In this document: positions 36,950 to 46,076 of the stretch, piece after piece
Layout: each line of letters begins with the position of its first letter
Position numbering within the stretch: the first letter of the stretch is position 1
NCBI GenBank assembly: GCA_039024915.1
Contig: JBCCPK010000004.1
Location: 372,001 to 436,000 of the forward strand
Length of the DNA: 64,000 nt
Direction of reading: 5' to 3'
From: Pseudomonadota bacterium
Lineage (GTDB): Bacteria > Pseudomonadota > Alphaproteobacteria > Rhizobiales > MH13
Position numbers and translations under genes: made by a program
Notes under the pieces: model-generated
Told to the model about the DNA's origin: nothing
Databases searched by the model: none
Seen by the model: only the letters and a program-made list of their open reading frames with translations

Positions 36950-37929
36950 AGGCGCTTGTCTACACCGCTCCCGAGCGCCTGGAATATCGCGATGCTGATG
37001 ATCCGGTCCTGCGCGATGGGGAAGCGCTTGTTCGGATCGAAAGCGCCGGCATTTGCGGCTCCGATATGCATGCCTTTTTGGGCCATGATGAGCGCCGCCC
37101 AGCGCCCTTGATTTTGGGGCACGAAGCGGCTGGGACGATCGTCGCAGGCTCTGATGTCGGGCGCCGTGTGACGATCAATCCCTTGGTGACTGATCCATCA
37201 AGCGCTGCAAGTCGATCCGGGCGCGACAATCTGTGTCCCGCTCGGCAGATAATCTCCTTGCCGCCGCGCGAGGGCGCGTTCGCGGGCTACGTTGCGATGC
37301 CGCTGACAAACCTCGTTACGGTGCCGGACGATGTAAGTCTCGATACAGCCGCTCTTGCGGAACCGTTGGCCGTCAGTTGGCATGCCGCTCGCCTTGGCCT
37401 TGAAAAGCTCCATCCTTCTGATGACCGCAGGGCCCATGTCATCGGGGGAGGCGCCATCGGGCTTGCCGCCGTTCTTGCCCTCGACGCGATGGGTCTGGAA
37501 GTTGTGACGCTATCCGAACCGAACGCGGAGCGGGCAGCATTTTTGTCCGAGACCTGCGGGGTGGCCATCGATAACGCGCCCGCCGATGGAACCGTGCCGC
37601 TTGTGTTTGATGCCGTTGGTTTTGCCGCGACACGGGCCGCTGCATCTGCGTTGGTGAGCCCCGGGGGTGCCATCGTGCACATCGGTCTGGGGAGCGCAGA
37701 TGGGGGGCTCGATATTCGCCGCATCACGCTGCAGGAAATCAGTTTTGTCGGCACCTACACCTACACAATGCAGGACTTCCGACACACCTGCGCCGCGATT
37801 TTCGACGGCCGTCTCGGCCCGCTCAACTGGACCGAGGCGCGTCCGCTATCCGATGGCGCTCGCGCCTTCCAGGACATTCGTCAAGGGCGCATTGCTGCGC
37901 CTAAAATCATTCTCAAACCTGCCCATTAG
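36946..37929 (+). CDS. Medium-chain alcohol dehydrogenase lacking structural-zinc cysteines (probable HpsO/HpsP partner)
   Basis: A 327-residue MDR family dehydrogenase whose ATG overlaps the SDR stop (ATGA). The catalytic zinc region is present (AGICGSDMHAF and GHEAAG), as is the NAD site (VIGGGAIGLAA). The lobe that normally holds four cysteines for structural zinc reads NPLVTDPSSAASRSGRDNLCPARQ. Only the last cysteine is kept; the first three became Asp/Ser/Ala. It may therefore lack the second zinc while remaining active, as some MDR enzymes do. Proposed role: the second half of the DHPS epimerising pair, reducing or oxidising at C2. Confidence 0.8.
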   Translation: MKALVYTAPERLEYRDADDPVLRDGEALVRIESAGICGSDMHAFLGHDERRPAPLILGHEAAGTIVAGSDVGRRVTINPLVTDPSSAASRSGRDNLCPARQIISLPPREGAFAGYVAMPLTNLVTVPDDVSLDTAALAEPLAVSWHAARLGLEKLHPSDDRRAHVIGGGAIGLAAVLALDAMGLEVVTLSEPNAERAAFLSETCGVAIDNAPADGTVPLVFDAVGFAATRAAASALVSPGGAIVHIGLGSADGGLDIRRITLQEISFVGTYTYTMQDFRHTCAAIFDGRLGPLNWTEARPLSDGARAFQDIRQGRIAAPKIILKPAH

Positions 37930-37941
37930 GAGACACCAATC

Positions 37942-38232
37942 ATGTCCGAAATCCCCCATCTGCTTGTCCATGAGAAAGCCGACAATGTCGGTGTGGTCGT
38001 GGTTGAGGGGCTCACGGCCGGTACCGACATGCTGTGCTGCATCACCCACGACAACTCGACCTTCCGCCTCACCGCGAAACACGATGTTCCGATCGGTCAT
38101 AAGGTTGCGCTGACCGACCTCAAGGAAGGCGATACCGCGATGAAGTATGGCGAAGACATCGGCAAGATCATCGCCAACATCGGTCAGGGTGAGCATTTGC
38201 ACACCCACAACTGCAAAACCAAGCGCTGGTAG
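37942..38232 (+). CDS. suyA: (2R)-sulfolactate sulfo-lyase subunit alpha
   Basis: A 96-residue protein of the UxaA N-terminal (SAF) type, the length of SuyA. It reads HLLVHEKADNVGVVVVEGLTAG with later HDVPIGHKVAL and the closing HTHNCKTKRW. With SuyB it cleaves (R)-3-sulfolactate to pyruvate and sulfite. GGAGACACC lies before the ATG, and suyB follows after 9 bases. The gene pair next to hpsN strongly supports the assignment over altronate dehydratase, whose subunit would resemble it in fold. Confidence 0.92.
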   Translation: MSEIPHLLVHEKADNVGVVVVEGLTAGTDMLCCITHDNSTFRLTAKHDVPIGHKVALTDLKEGDTAMKYGEDIGKIIANIGQGEHLHTHNCKTKRW

Positions 38233-38241
38233 GGGCACACA

Positions 38242-39420
38242 ATGTCGAAATATTCCAACATTACCTTCCACGGCTACCGGCGCGAAAACGGCCGCGTGGG
38301 CGTTCGCAACCATGTGCTCATTTTGCCGGTGGACGATATCTCTAACGCCGCGTGTGAGGCTGTTGCCAACAACATCAAGGGCACGCTCGCCATCCCGCAC
38401 GCCTATGGGCGCTTGCAGTTTGGCGAAGACCTTGAGCTGCATTTCCGCACCATGATCGGGACGGGCTCAAACCCCAACGTGCATTCGGTTGTCGTCATCG
38501 GGATCGAGCCGGGTTGGACCAAGCGCATCGCAGACGGCATTCGGGAAACCGGCAAGCAGGTAGCGGAGTTCTCGATCGAGCAAAAAGGCGATCTCGAAAC
38601 GATCCGCGCCGCTTCCTGGGCTGCGAAAGAGTTCGTCCATCAGGCCTCCGAAACTCAGCGCGAAGAATGCTCGATCAAGGAGCTTTGGGTCTCCACCAAA
38701 TGCGGTGAATCGGATACGACGACCGGTCTGGGTTCCTGCCCGACGGTTGGCAACATGTACGACAAGCTGCTGCCCGAAGGCATCACCGGTTTCTTCGGTG
38801 AAACGTCCGAGATCACCGGCGCTGAACACATCTGCCAGAAGCGCGCCATCAACGAAGAGGTGGGTGAGCGCTGGTACAAGATGTGGAAGGCCTATCAGGA
38901 CGACGTCATCTTCGCGCACCAGACCGATGATCTATCTGATAGCCAGCCAACCAAAGGCAACATCGAGGGCGGTCTGACTACCATTGAAGAGAAGGCGCTG
39001 GGCAACCTTGAGAAGATCGGTCGCACCTCGCAGTTCATCGAGATTCTGGAGCCGGCAGAGCAGCCGAAGTCAGGCGATGGATTGTATTTCATGGATTCGT
39101 CGTCCGCAGCTGCTGAATGTGTGACGCTGATGGCTGCGGGCGGCGCGGTGGTGCACACCTTCCCGACAGGGCAGGGCAACGTCGTCGGCAACCCGATCGT
39201 GCCCGTCATCAAGATCACCGCAAACCCGCGTACTGTTCGCACGATGGGGGAGCATGTCGATGTCGATGTCTCAGGTATCCTTAGGCGCGAGATGACAATC
39301 GACGAGGCCGGCGACGAATTAATCGATATGATCCGCCGGACTGCCAATGGCCGCAACACTGCCGCAGAAGCGTTGGGGCACCGAGAATTCTCGATGACCA
39401 AGCTTTATCGAAGCGCTTAA
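38242..39420 (+). CDS. suyB: (2R)-sulfolactate sulfo-lyase subunit beta
   Basis: A 392-residue protein of the altronate/galactarate dehydratase C-terminal family, the large catalytic subunit of the sulfo-lyase. It begins [24 protein letters not shown], and contains [20 protein letters not shown] with the cysteines usual for the family metal site, and [11 protein letters not shown]. It produces pyruvate for growth and sulfite, which must be exported or oxidised. It directly follows suyA. Confidence 0.93.
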   Translation: MSKYSNITFHGYRRENGRVGVRNHVLILPVDDISNAACEAVANNIKGTLAIPHAYGRLQFGEDLELHFRTMIGTGSNPNVHSVVVIGIEPGWTKRIADGIRETGKQVAEFSIEQKGDLETIRAASWAAKEFVHQASETQREECSIKELWVSTKCGESDTTTGLGSCPTVGNMYDKLLPEGITGFFGETSEITGAEHICQKRAINEEVGERWYKMWKAYQDDVIFAHQTDDLSDSQPTKGNIEGGLTTIEEKALGNLEKIGRTSQFIEILEPAEQPKSGDGLYFMDSSSAAAECVTLMAAGGAVVHTFPTGQGNVVGNPIVPVIKITANPRTVRTMGEHVDVDVSGILRREMTIDEAGDELIDMIRRTANGRNTAAEALGHREFSMTKLYRSA

Positions 39421-39467
39421 ACGAGCGAAGGTGGCGGCCCAATTTGCCGGTCGCCACTGTCTTGTCC

Positions 39468-40487
39468 ATGTCTGAAACCGTCACGCTGTCCATTGTTGAG
39501 GCCGAGGCGTTCATCGTTCGCGCGTTGATCGCCAACCGTGTGCCGGATGTGGCAGCGTCCAGCGTAGCAAGGGGATTGGTTGCGGCCGAAGCGGAAGGCC
39601 AGACCGGCCACGGCTTTTCACGCGTGGCCGATTACATCGGGCAGGTCCGGACGGGCAAGATCATCGCAGACGCCGTCCCCTCAACACGAAAGACTGCCCC
39701 GAGCACTTTGCGGACGGACGCGGGGCACGGTTTCGCCTACCCCGCACTCGACCAAGCTATCGAATGTGGGTGCGCGCTTGCTGCCGAGATGGGCGTCGCC
39801 TCGGTTGCGGTGGCCCACTCGCATCATTGCGGCGCTCTATCGCTGCCGGTCAGGCAGATCGCTGAAAAGGGGATGGTCGGCCTGATGATGGCGAATGCAC
39901 CGGCGGCAATCGCGCCATGGGGTGGCCACGTTCCGCTCTACGGCACCAATCCGATTGCGTTCGCGGCGCCGCGCCCGGTAGGCGATCCGCTCATCGTTGA
40001 TCTGTCGCTTAGCCGCGTTGCCCGCGGCAAGGTGATGCACGCGCACAAGACGGGGCAGACTATCCCCGAGGGTTGGGCGCTTGATCCCGATGGTAACCCC
40101 ACCACCGATCCTGAGCAGGGCTTGGCCGGAACCATGGTCCCGATTGGCGAAGCTAAGGGGACCGCACTTGCTCTGATAGTGGAAGTTTTCGCGTCATTGA
40201 TGACCGGCTCGTCGATGAGCAAAGATGTTTCCAGTTTCTTCACTGCCGACGGTCCGCCCCCTGACGTGGGGCAGTTTCTGTTGATTTTCCGGCCGCCAGA
40301 AGGCGCAGATTTCGGTGCGCGCCTCGATGCGTTGCTGAGCCTTATCGAACAGCAGGATGGGGCACGCGTGCCCGGAGCGCGCCGCGCGGCACTTGCCCGG
40401 CAGGCCGCCGCAAACGGCGTTGCAGTGCCAAAGGCATACATAGACGGCATCGAACAATTGGCGGTCGAGGGGGTAGTGTCCCAGTGA
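39468..40487 (+). CDS. comC: Malate/L-lactate dehydrogenase family, probable (R)-sulfolactate dehydrogenase
   Basis: A 339-residue NAD(P)-dependent enzyme of the LDH2/MDH2 family with the motifs EAEGQTGHGFSRV, HSHHCGALSLPV, GTNPIAFAAPR and GLAGTMVP. In sulfolactate degraders ComC reduces sulfopyruvate to (R)-sulfolactate, working with SlcC to invert the (S) isomer. No SlcC-like gene is in this operon, so this enzyme may instead scavenge sulfopyruvate or have its partner elsewhere. The ATG at 39468 is preferred to a TTG 24 bases upstream. Its stop overlaps the exporter GTG. Confidence 0.82.
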   Translation: MSETVTLSIVEAEAFIVRALIANRVPDVAASSVARGLVAAEAEGQTGHGFSRVADYIGQVRTGKIIADAVPSTRKTAPSTLRTDAGHGFAYPALDQAIECGCALAAEMGVASVAVAHSHHCGALSLPVRQIAEKGMVGLMMANAPAAIAPWGGHVPLYGTNPIAFAAPRPVGDPLIVDLSLSRVARGKVMHAHKTGQTIPEGWALDPDGNPTTDPEQGLAGTMVPIGEAKGTALALIVEVFASLMTGSSMSKDVSSFFTADGPPPDVGQFLLIFRPPEGADFGARLDALLSLIEQQDGARVPGARRAALARQAAANGVAVPKAYIDGIEQLAVEGVVSQ

Positions 40488-41560
40488 CTGACACGACGCG
40501 CGATGCTGAACCCGGCACGAGGCGCCGGCACTCCATGCAGGTCGCTCTCGATCAGACCAAAAGGTTTGGATCACTCGTTCCTGGCCTCGTGTTGGCTGTT
40601 GCGATTGCGGCCGCAAGCCAACTCATTGCGGATAACTCGATCTTTCCGGCGATGCTTTTGGCGCTTGTCTTCGGGCTTGCGCTCAACCGATTGAACTCCA
40701 ACGCGACGCTCAAACCGGGCATCGCTTTCGGGGCCAAACCCGTACTGCGGATCGGGGTCGCTCTGCTCGGCGCGCGCATCAGCTTCGATATGGTGGTTGA
40801 ATTAGGTCTGCCGATGGTCTTGCTCTTGGCGCTGAGCATCGCTGCTACCATTGTGTTCGGCGTTCTGCTTGCAAAGCTGACCAACGCGAAGACCCGCTTC
40901 GCCGTGCTTTCGGCTGGCGCGGTCGCCATTTGCGGTGCGTCGGCGGCTATCGCCATTGCTTCGGTTCTTCCCAAGGAGAGGACAAGCGAAGACCGGTTGG
41001 TGTTTACGATCGTCGGCGTGACCGTTCTATCCACGGTGGCAATGGTCCTGTATCCGGTGATCACGAACACGCTGGGCCTCGATGACAGAACCGCCGGCAT
41101 TTTTATGGGCGCGGCGATCCATGACGTCGCCCAGGTGGTTGGCGCCGGCTTTTCGATCTCCGATGAGGCGGGTGAGATCGCGACGCTGGTGAAGCTGCTT
41201 CGGGTCTCTATGCTCGCGCCCACGGTGCTCGTCATCGCACTTCTCGCTCGCCGCTACGCGCGTGAGGAGGTCGACAGTTCCGGCAAGCGGCCGCCGCTTC
41301 TTCCAACGTTTGTGGTGGTATTCATTGTACTGGCTGCGATCAACACGTTCTTCGCGATCCCTGCGCCGATAACAAGCTTTGTTGCCTCCGTTTCCGGTTG
41401 GCTGCTTCTGATTGCTATCGCCGCGGTCGGCGTGAAGACCAGCCTATCCGATGTTACGCAGGTTGGCGGTGGGGCTGTTGCCGCGATAACCGCCCAGACG
41501 GTTTTCATCGCTGTGTTTGTCGCCTTGGGAATGCTCACTCTGGCTTCGCTGCAAGGTTAA
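40484..41560 (+). CDS. suyZ: UPF0324/YeiH family putative sulfite exporter (SuyZ-like)
   Basis: A 358-residue membrane protein with about ten helices of the YeiH (putative sulfate exporter) family. Conserved parts are LNRLNSNATLKPGIAFGAKPVLRIGVALLGARI, AVAICGASAAIAI and GAAIHDVAQVVGAG. The start is a GTG overlapping the comC stop (GTGA). SuyZ of this family is the proposed exporter that removes toxic sulfite released by SuyAB. The residues before the first helix are polar and longer than in YeiH. Confidence 0.87.
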   Translation: MTDTTRDAEPGTRRRHSMQVALDQTKRFGSLVPGLVLAVAIAAASQLIADNSIFPAMLLALVFGLALNRLNSNATLKPGIAFGAKPVLRIGVALLGARISFDMVVELGLPMVLLLALSIAATIVFGVLLAKLTNAKTRFAVLSAGAVAICGASAAIAIASVLPKERTSEDRLVFTIVGVTVLSTVAMVLYPVITNTLGLDDRTAGIFMGAAIHDVAQVVGAGFSISDEAGEIATLVKLLRVSMLAPTVLVIALLARRYAREEVDSSGKRPPLLPTFVVVFIVLAAINTFFAIPAPITSFVASVSGWLLLIAIAAVGVKTSLSDVTQVGGGAVAAITAQTVFIAVFVALGMLTLASLQG

Positions 41561-41586
41561 GCCGCATCAGTTGAAAGGACGCTGTG

Positions 41587-41994
41587 GTGTTCAAGAAAAT
41601 CCTGATTCCGGTTGCTCTCGATCATGAGAAGCTGATTGCGCCGAAGCTCGCAAAGGCTCGCGAACTGCTTGAACCCGAAGGAACAATTACGCTTTTTACG
41701 GTGCTGGAGCGGGTGCCGGGCTTTGTTGCTGAGTTCGTAACGGTCAAACCGGAGAACCACCTGACAGCGTCAATCCTCGAACGTCTGAAGACCGTGGCAG
41801 CCGATGATCCGGCGATCGATTGCCAGGTTGCCGTCGGCAAGCCGGGTATGGAGATCGTGTCTTTTGCCAAAGCCAATGGGCACGATCTGATTTTGATTGG
41901 GTCACAGTCTCCGGATGCCATCGACTACGCTCTGGGTTCGACAACGAGCCGCGTGGTGCGTCGGTCCGGATGCTCCGTCCTTGTTTTGCGCTAA
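41587..41994 (+). CDS. Universal stress protein (UspA family)
   Basis: A 135-residue single-domain UspA protein. It begins FKKILIPVALDHE and ends with the nucleotide motif IGSQSPDAIDYALGSTTSRVV. The start is GTG at 41587 or the GTG one codon earlier; AAGG lies at better distance for 41587. It is 26 bases after suyZ on the same strand, so it is probably the last gene of the sulfonate operon. Small Usp genes are common companions of TRAP transporters. Confidence 0.88.
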   Translation: MFKKILIPVALDHEKLIAPKLAKARELLEPEGTITLFTVLERVPGFVAEFVTVKPENHLTASILERLKTVAADDPAIDCQVAVGKPGMEIVSFAKANGHDLILIGSQSPDAIDYALGSTTSRVVRRSGCSVLVLR

Positions 41995-42041
41995 GGCGCA
42001 CGCGACCTGAAGCCGACCCCAGGTCCGGGTACGCCTAAGCA

Positions 42042-45000
42042 TCAAATCAAGATATCATCGGCCAGCTGCGTGCGTGTGGTGTTCTCGATGGTGAAACTGT
42101 TGGGTCCGAAGGTGAAGACGACGTCGCCCGCAACATCGGCGGCGAAGGATAGCGCACCATTGACGCTCGCGAAGTTGAAGGCCGACAGGTCCAACTGGTC
42201 GATGTCGTCTTCGAAGTCCGTGACGGTGTCATTGCCATAGGCTGGCGCGAAGATGAACGTGTCGGCGCCCGTGCCGCCCGTCAGCGTGTCGGTGCCCGTC
42301 CCGCCATCAAGGGTGTCATCATCCTCGCGGCCCTGCAGCGTGTCGTCACCGGCACCGCCCGATAGCTGATCATTGCTCGCACCGGCCTGGATGAAGTCGT
42401 TGCCGTCCTCTCCCAACAGGGTGTCCTCGCCGAAGCCGCCGAACAGGAAGTCGTCGCCGATCCCGCCTTCGAGCATGTCATCGCCCGACCCTGACGAGAT
42501 GAAGTCATTGCCCGCCTGACCGCGGGAGGTGTCGTCGCCCGCCCCACCAAAGAGGCGATCATTGTCGCCACCGCCGTTCAGCGTGTCATTGTCCGCCCCA
42601 CCCGCCATGACATCATTGCCGGCATTGCCCGACAGCACATCGATGCCGCCGCCGCCATTGAGATTGTCATTGCCGTCGCCACCGATGAGCGCGTCATTGC
42701 CGCCACCGCCGGTGAGGATGTCGTTGGAGGCTCCGCCATCAAGGGTGTCGTTGCCCAGTTCGCCGTTGAGATTGTCGAAGTCCGCGCCGCCAAACAGCCG
42801 GTCATCGCCATCACCCCCATTGAGGGTATCATTGCCCGCACCGCCGATGAGCAGGTCATTGTCGTCGCCACCGTTCAGCGTATCGCGGCCACCGCCGCCA
42901 TTGAGCGTGTCCTCACCCGCATCGCCGTCAAGCATATCCGTCCCGCCACCGCCATCGAGGGTGTCATTGCCGTTGCCGCCGCTCAACCCATCGGTACCGG
43001 ACTGACCGCGCAACGTGTCATCGCCTTCGCCACCATCAAGGGTGTCATTGCCGACATTGCCATTGAGCGTGTCGTTGCCAGCATCACCGTTCAGCGTGTC
43101 GGCACCGTCGCCGCCGTTCACCGTGTCGTTGCCGTTGCCGCCGTCTGCGACGTCATCGCCCGCACCACCGGAAACCGTATCGTTCCCATTACCGCCGCTT
43201 AGCGTGTCGTTGCCGTCTTCTCCCTCCAAGCGGTCGTTCGCGTCGAGGCCGGTTAGCGTGTCGTCACCCTCACGTCCGCGCAGCCTGTTGGGGCCATTGT
43301 CGCCTTGAACCGTGTCGCCGAAAGACGTGCCGTCCACGCCTTCAATGTCGATCAGCGTGTCCGTATCGCCATAGCTGTCGGTGGCAGTTCCCGCCAAAAG
43401 ATCGACAATGACGCCTTGTGTCCCACGGACGGGAGCGCTGTTGGTGGGGAAAAAGCCAAACAACACCTCGGGATCATAGCGGACGACATCGAAACCAGAG
43501 CCGCCATCTATCGTGTCGTCGCCGGCACCCCCGGTGAAGCCCTCAAAGCCGTCAAATAATGTGTTGCCCCCGGTGAAGGTATCGTCGAACCCGCTTCCCC
43601 GAAACGTGTGAACCTCCGAGAAAGTCGTATTCATTCCTGTTGCCGTCGCAACGCCCGTTACCGTGCTGGCGGTAACGCCTGACTGGATGTCCTGGAACGA
43701 AAGGTCATGGCCTAGGCGAAAGCCATCGAGCGCAAAAACCGGGGTTGCGATAATCGTGTTATTGCCAGGGCCGGGCAGGATAAAATCGCCGAAACGCTCC
43801 GGTCCCGTATCGTCGGCGAAGATGGTGTCGTTGCCTGCCTCCCCGTTGATCTCATCGCTTCCGTTTCCGCCATCCAGCGTGTCGTTCCCATCGCCTCCGA
43901 AGAGGTTGTCGCGACCGTCGCCGCCGAAAAGCTGGTCGTCGCCATCCTCGCCGCGAAGCTCGTCGTCGCCTCCTCGTCCACTTAAAACGTCGTTGCCTTC
44001 ACGTCCACGAAGCCTGTTGAAGCCGCCGTCCCCGTCGATCGTGTCCCCAAACAGCGTGCCATCAACGCCTTCGATGCTGATCAGCGTATCGCTGTTGCCA
44101 TAGCTGTCGGTTGCGGTCCCGGCCAACAGATCAACCACCACGCCCTGAAAGCCTGAAACGCGGTCACCGTTGGGATCGAAGAAGCCCCAAAGCACCTCGG
44201 AATCGTAGCGCGCGACATCAAAGCCTGATCCACCGTCCAGTGTGTCGTCGCCAGCGCCACCACTGAAGCCTTCAAAGTTGTCAAAAGCCGTGTTTCCGCC
44301 CGTGAGCGTGTCGTTGAACCCACTGCCGCGAAGAATGTGCACTTCCGAAAAGGTTGTGTTCATACCGACGGCGGTGGCGACTCCAGTCACGGTGCTTGCG
44401 GTGACACCTGACTGAATGTCCTGAAACGACAGATCATGCCCATCGCGTCCGCCATCAAGGCGAAAAACGGGTGTCGCAATGATGGTGTTGTTCCCGCTTC
44501 CCGGCATGATGAAATCGCCGAAGCGGTTAGGGCCTGAATCGTCGGCGATGATTGTGTCGTTCCCACTTCCACCGCTTAAGTCATCGTTCCCCTCGCCACC
44601 GTTGAGAAAGTCATTTCCGTCGTTACCGCTGAGTATGTCTTGACCGCTGCCGCCGAAGAGACTGTCGTTACCTTGTTCTCCCCTTAGTTCATCATCCCCA
44701 CCTCGACCGCTCAGCGTGTCATTACCGCCGGAACCGCGAAGTTGATTGGGGCCCGCGTCTCCCGCAATGTTATCCCCAAAGCCGGTTCCTTCGACGCCTT
44801 CGATGTCGATCAGCGTGTCGGTGTCGCCGTAGCTGTCAGTGGCGGTTCCTGCCTGCAGATCGACCACTACACCTTGGAAGCCCCGGATGGTGTTGCCGTT
44901 TGCATCGAAATACCCGAACCGATCTTCGCCGTCGTAGCGCACGACATCGAAACCAGAACCACCGTTGATTATGTCGTTGCCGGCATTGCCGGTGAAACCC

Positions 45001-46076
45001 TCGAAGTTGTCAAAGGTCGGGTTCCCGCCGGTGAGCGTGTCGTTGAAGCCTCCACCGCGAAAGAAATGAACTTCCGAGAAGGTGGTGTTCATTCCGACCG
45101 CAGTCGCGACGCCGCTCACGGTGCTCGCGGTTACGCCCGATTGTATGTCTTGGAAGGAGAGATCATGACCTTCGCGTCCGCCATCGAACCGAAAAACTGC
45201 CGAAGCGATGATGGTATTGTTTCCACTTCCCGGCATCAGAAAGTCGCCGAAACGGTTCGGGCCAGCGTCGTCAGCTATCAGAGTGTCGTTGCCTTCCTCA
45301 CCTGTCAGGTTGTCGTTGCCGTTACCGCCATCGAGGAAATCGTTTCCAAGGCCGCCGAGCAGGAAGTCTTCACCGTCGCCGCCGAAAAGCTGATCGTTTC
45401 CGTCGTTCCCGCGCAATTCATCATCACCGCCCAGCCCCCTGAGGATGTCGTCGTCATCATTGCCGCGGAAGTTATCGACCCCGTTGCCGCCGGTTAACTC
45501 ATCCTCGCCGTTGCCGCCCCACAACTGGTTGTTGCCGTTTCCAGCGAAGATTTGATCGTTTCCATCTCCCCCAAAGAAACGGTCATCCCCATCGCCGAAA
45601 TTGAAGATGTCATTGCCTTCAGGGTTGAAAGGGTATCCATCGCCACCGAAGGCATCGCCCTCTTCAGCGATGTTGGCTACGTTGTTACCTCGGAAGTCCC
45701 AGTCCTGTTGAGACAGATACTCCTCTATCGCAAGAAGGTTGGTGCCGTTCCGCTCAGCAGCCTGAAGGGCTGCGGCGTCTGTGACCAGCAGGTTGATAGA
45801 ACTGATGGTGCCTTGAAAGCCGCCATTGACGAACACCTCAACCGATTGAATGACGCCACCGGTCAGTTCGAATTGCGTCGGTGTTACGGGCTGGTATGTG
45901 AAACCGGTGCCGGTTACGTTTGCAGCGAAGGTTGTTGTGCCATCGAACCAAGTAAACGAGAACGAGGTCGGGTTATTTGTGTTCAGCAGGCCGACGTTCA
46001 GGATGGCGTCACCTAGAAACGTCGCAAAATTGACAAAGCTGCCACCACTGGAAGGTTCGACATCAATGCGGATCAT
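42042..46076 (-). CDS. RTX-type calcium-binding secreted protein 2 with three large internal repeats
   Basis: A 1344-residue protein. Residues about 1-110 form a unique N-terminal beta domain without Sec signal. Then follow nonapeptide GGxGxDxLx repeats. Between residues about 210 and 935 lie three copies of a 243-residue module (marker GHDLSFQDIQSGVTASTV, then SEVHxFRGxGFNDTLTGGN and VVVDLxAGTATDSYG). More nonapeptides follow, and the C-terminal GADTFIFAPAYGNDTVTDF segment ends in ADDILI, a type I secretion signal. It is expected to be exported in one step and fold with Ca2+ outside. No enzymatic domain is seen. The last 330 residues are close to those of RTX protein 1. Confidence 0.92.
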   Translation of the reverse strand: MIRIDVEPSSGGSFVNFATFLGDAILNVGLLNTNNPTSFSFTWFDGTTTFAANVTGTGFTYQPVTPTQFELTGGVIQSVEVFVNGGFQGTISSINLLVTDAAALQAAERNGTNLLAIEEYLSQQDWDFRGNNVANIAEEGDAFGGDGYPFNPEGNDIFNFGDGDDRFFGGDGNDQIFAGNGNNQLWGGNGEDELTGGNGVDNFRGNDDDDILRGLGGDDELRGNDGNDQLFGGDGEDFLLGGLGNDFLDGGNGNDNLTGEEGNDTLIADDAGPNRFGDFLMPGSGNNTIIASAVFRFDGGREGHDLSFQDIQSGVTASTVSGVATAVGMNTTFSEVHFFRGGGFNDTLTGGNPTFDNFEGFTGNAGNDIINGGSGFDVVRYDGEDRFGYFDANGNTIRGFQGVVVDLQAGTATDSYGDTDTLIDIEGVEGTGFGDNIAGDAGPNQLRGSGGNDTLSGRGGDDELRGEQGNDSLFGGSGQDILSGNDGNDFLNGGEGNDDLSGGSGNDTIIADDSGPNRFGDFIMPGSGNNTIIATPVFRLDGGRDGHDLSFQDIQSGVTASTVTGVATAVGMNTTFSEVHILRGSGFNDTLTGGNTAFDNFEGFSGGAGDDTLDGGSGFDVARYDSEVLWGFFDPNGDRVSGFQGVVVDLLAGTATDSYGNSDTLISIEGVDGTLFGDTIDGDGGFNRLRGREGNDVLSGRGGDDELRGEDGDDQLFGGDGRDNLFGGDGNDTLDGGNGSDEINGEAGNDTIFADDTGPERFGDFILPGPGNNTIIATPVFALDGFRLGHDLSFQDIQSGVTASTVTGVATATGMNTTFSEVHTFRGSGFDDTFTGGNTLFDGFEGFTGGAGDDTIDGGSGFDVVRYDPEVLFGFFPTNSAPVRGTQGVIVDLLAGTATDSYGDTDTLIDIEGVDGTSFGDTVQGDNGPNRLRGREGDDTLTGLDANDRLEGEDGNDTLSGGNGNDTVSGGAGDDVADGGNGNDTVNGGDGADTLNGDAGNDTLNGNVGNDTLDGGEGDDTLRGQSGTDGLSGGNGNDTLDGGGGTDMLDGDAGEDTLNGGGGRDTLNGGDDNDLLIGGAGNDTLNGGDGDDRLFGGADFDNLNGELGNDTLDGGASNDILTGGGGNDALIGGDGNDNLNGGGGIDVLSGNAGNDVMAGGADNDTLNGGGDNDRLFGGAGDDTSRGQAGNDFISSGSGDDMLEGGIGDDFLFGGFGEDTLLGEDGNDFIQAGASNDQLSGGAGDDTLQGREDDDTLDGGTGTDTLTGGTGADTFIFAPAYGNDTVTDFEDDIDQLDLSAFNFASVNGALSFAADVAGDVVFTFGPNSFTIENTTRTQLADDILI
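43260..45450 (-). repeat. Three in-frame direct repeats of exactly 729 bp within RTX protein 2
   Basis: The same DNA segment (GACTGGATGT-type) begins at 43681, 44410 and 45139, exactly 729 bases (243 codons) apart each time. The flanking sequence matches over most of the unit. The outer limits given are approximate. Copies differ at scattered third positions, so the duplications are not very recent. Confidence 0.85.

Noticed and set aside
42529-43308. Long plus-strand Ser/Pro-rich frames opposite RTX protein 2
   Set aside because: Same mirror effect of the nonapeptide repeats.
42300-45400. Regularly spaced repeats that could suggest a CRISPR array
   Set aside because: The repeats are in-frame codons for Ca2+-binding nonapeptides and 243-residue modules, with no constant repeat and unique spacer pattern.
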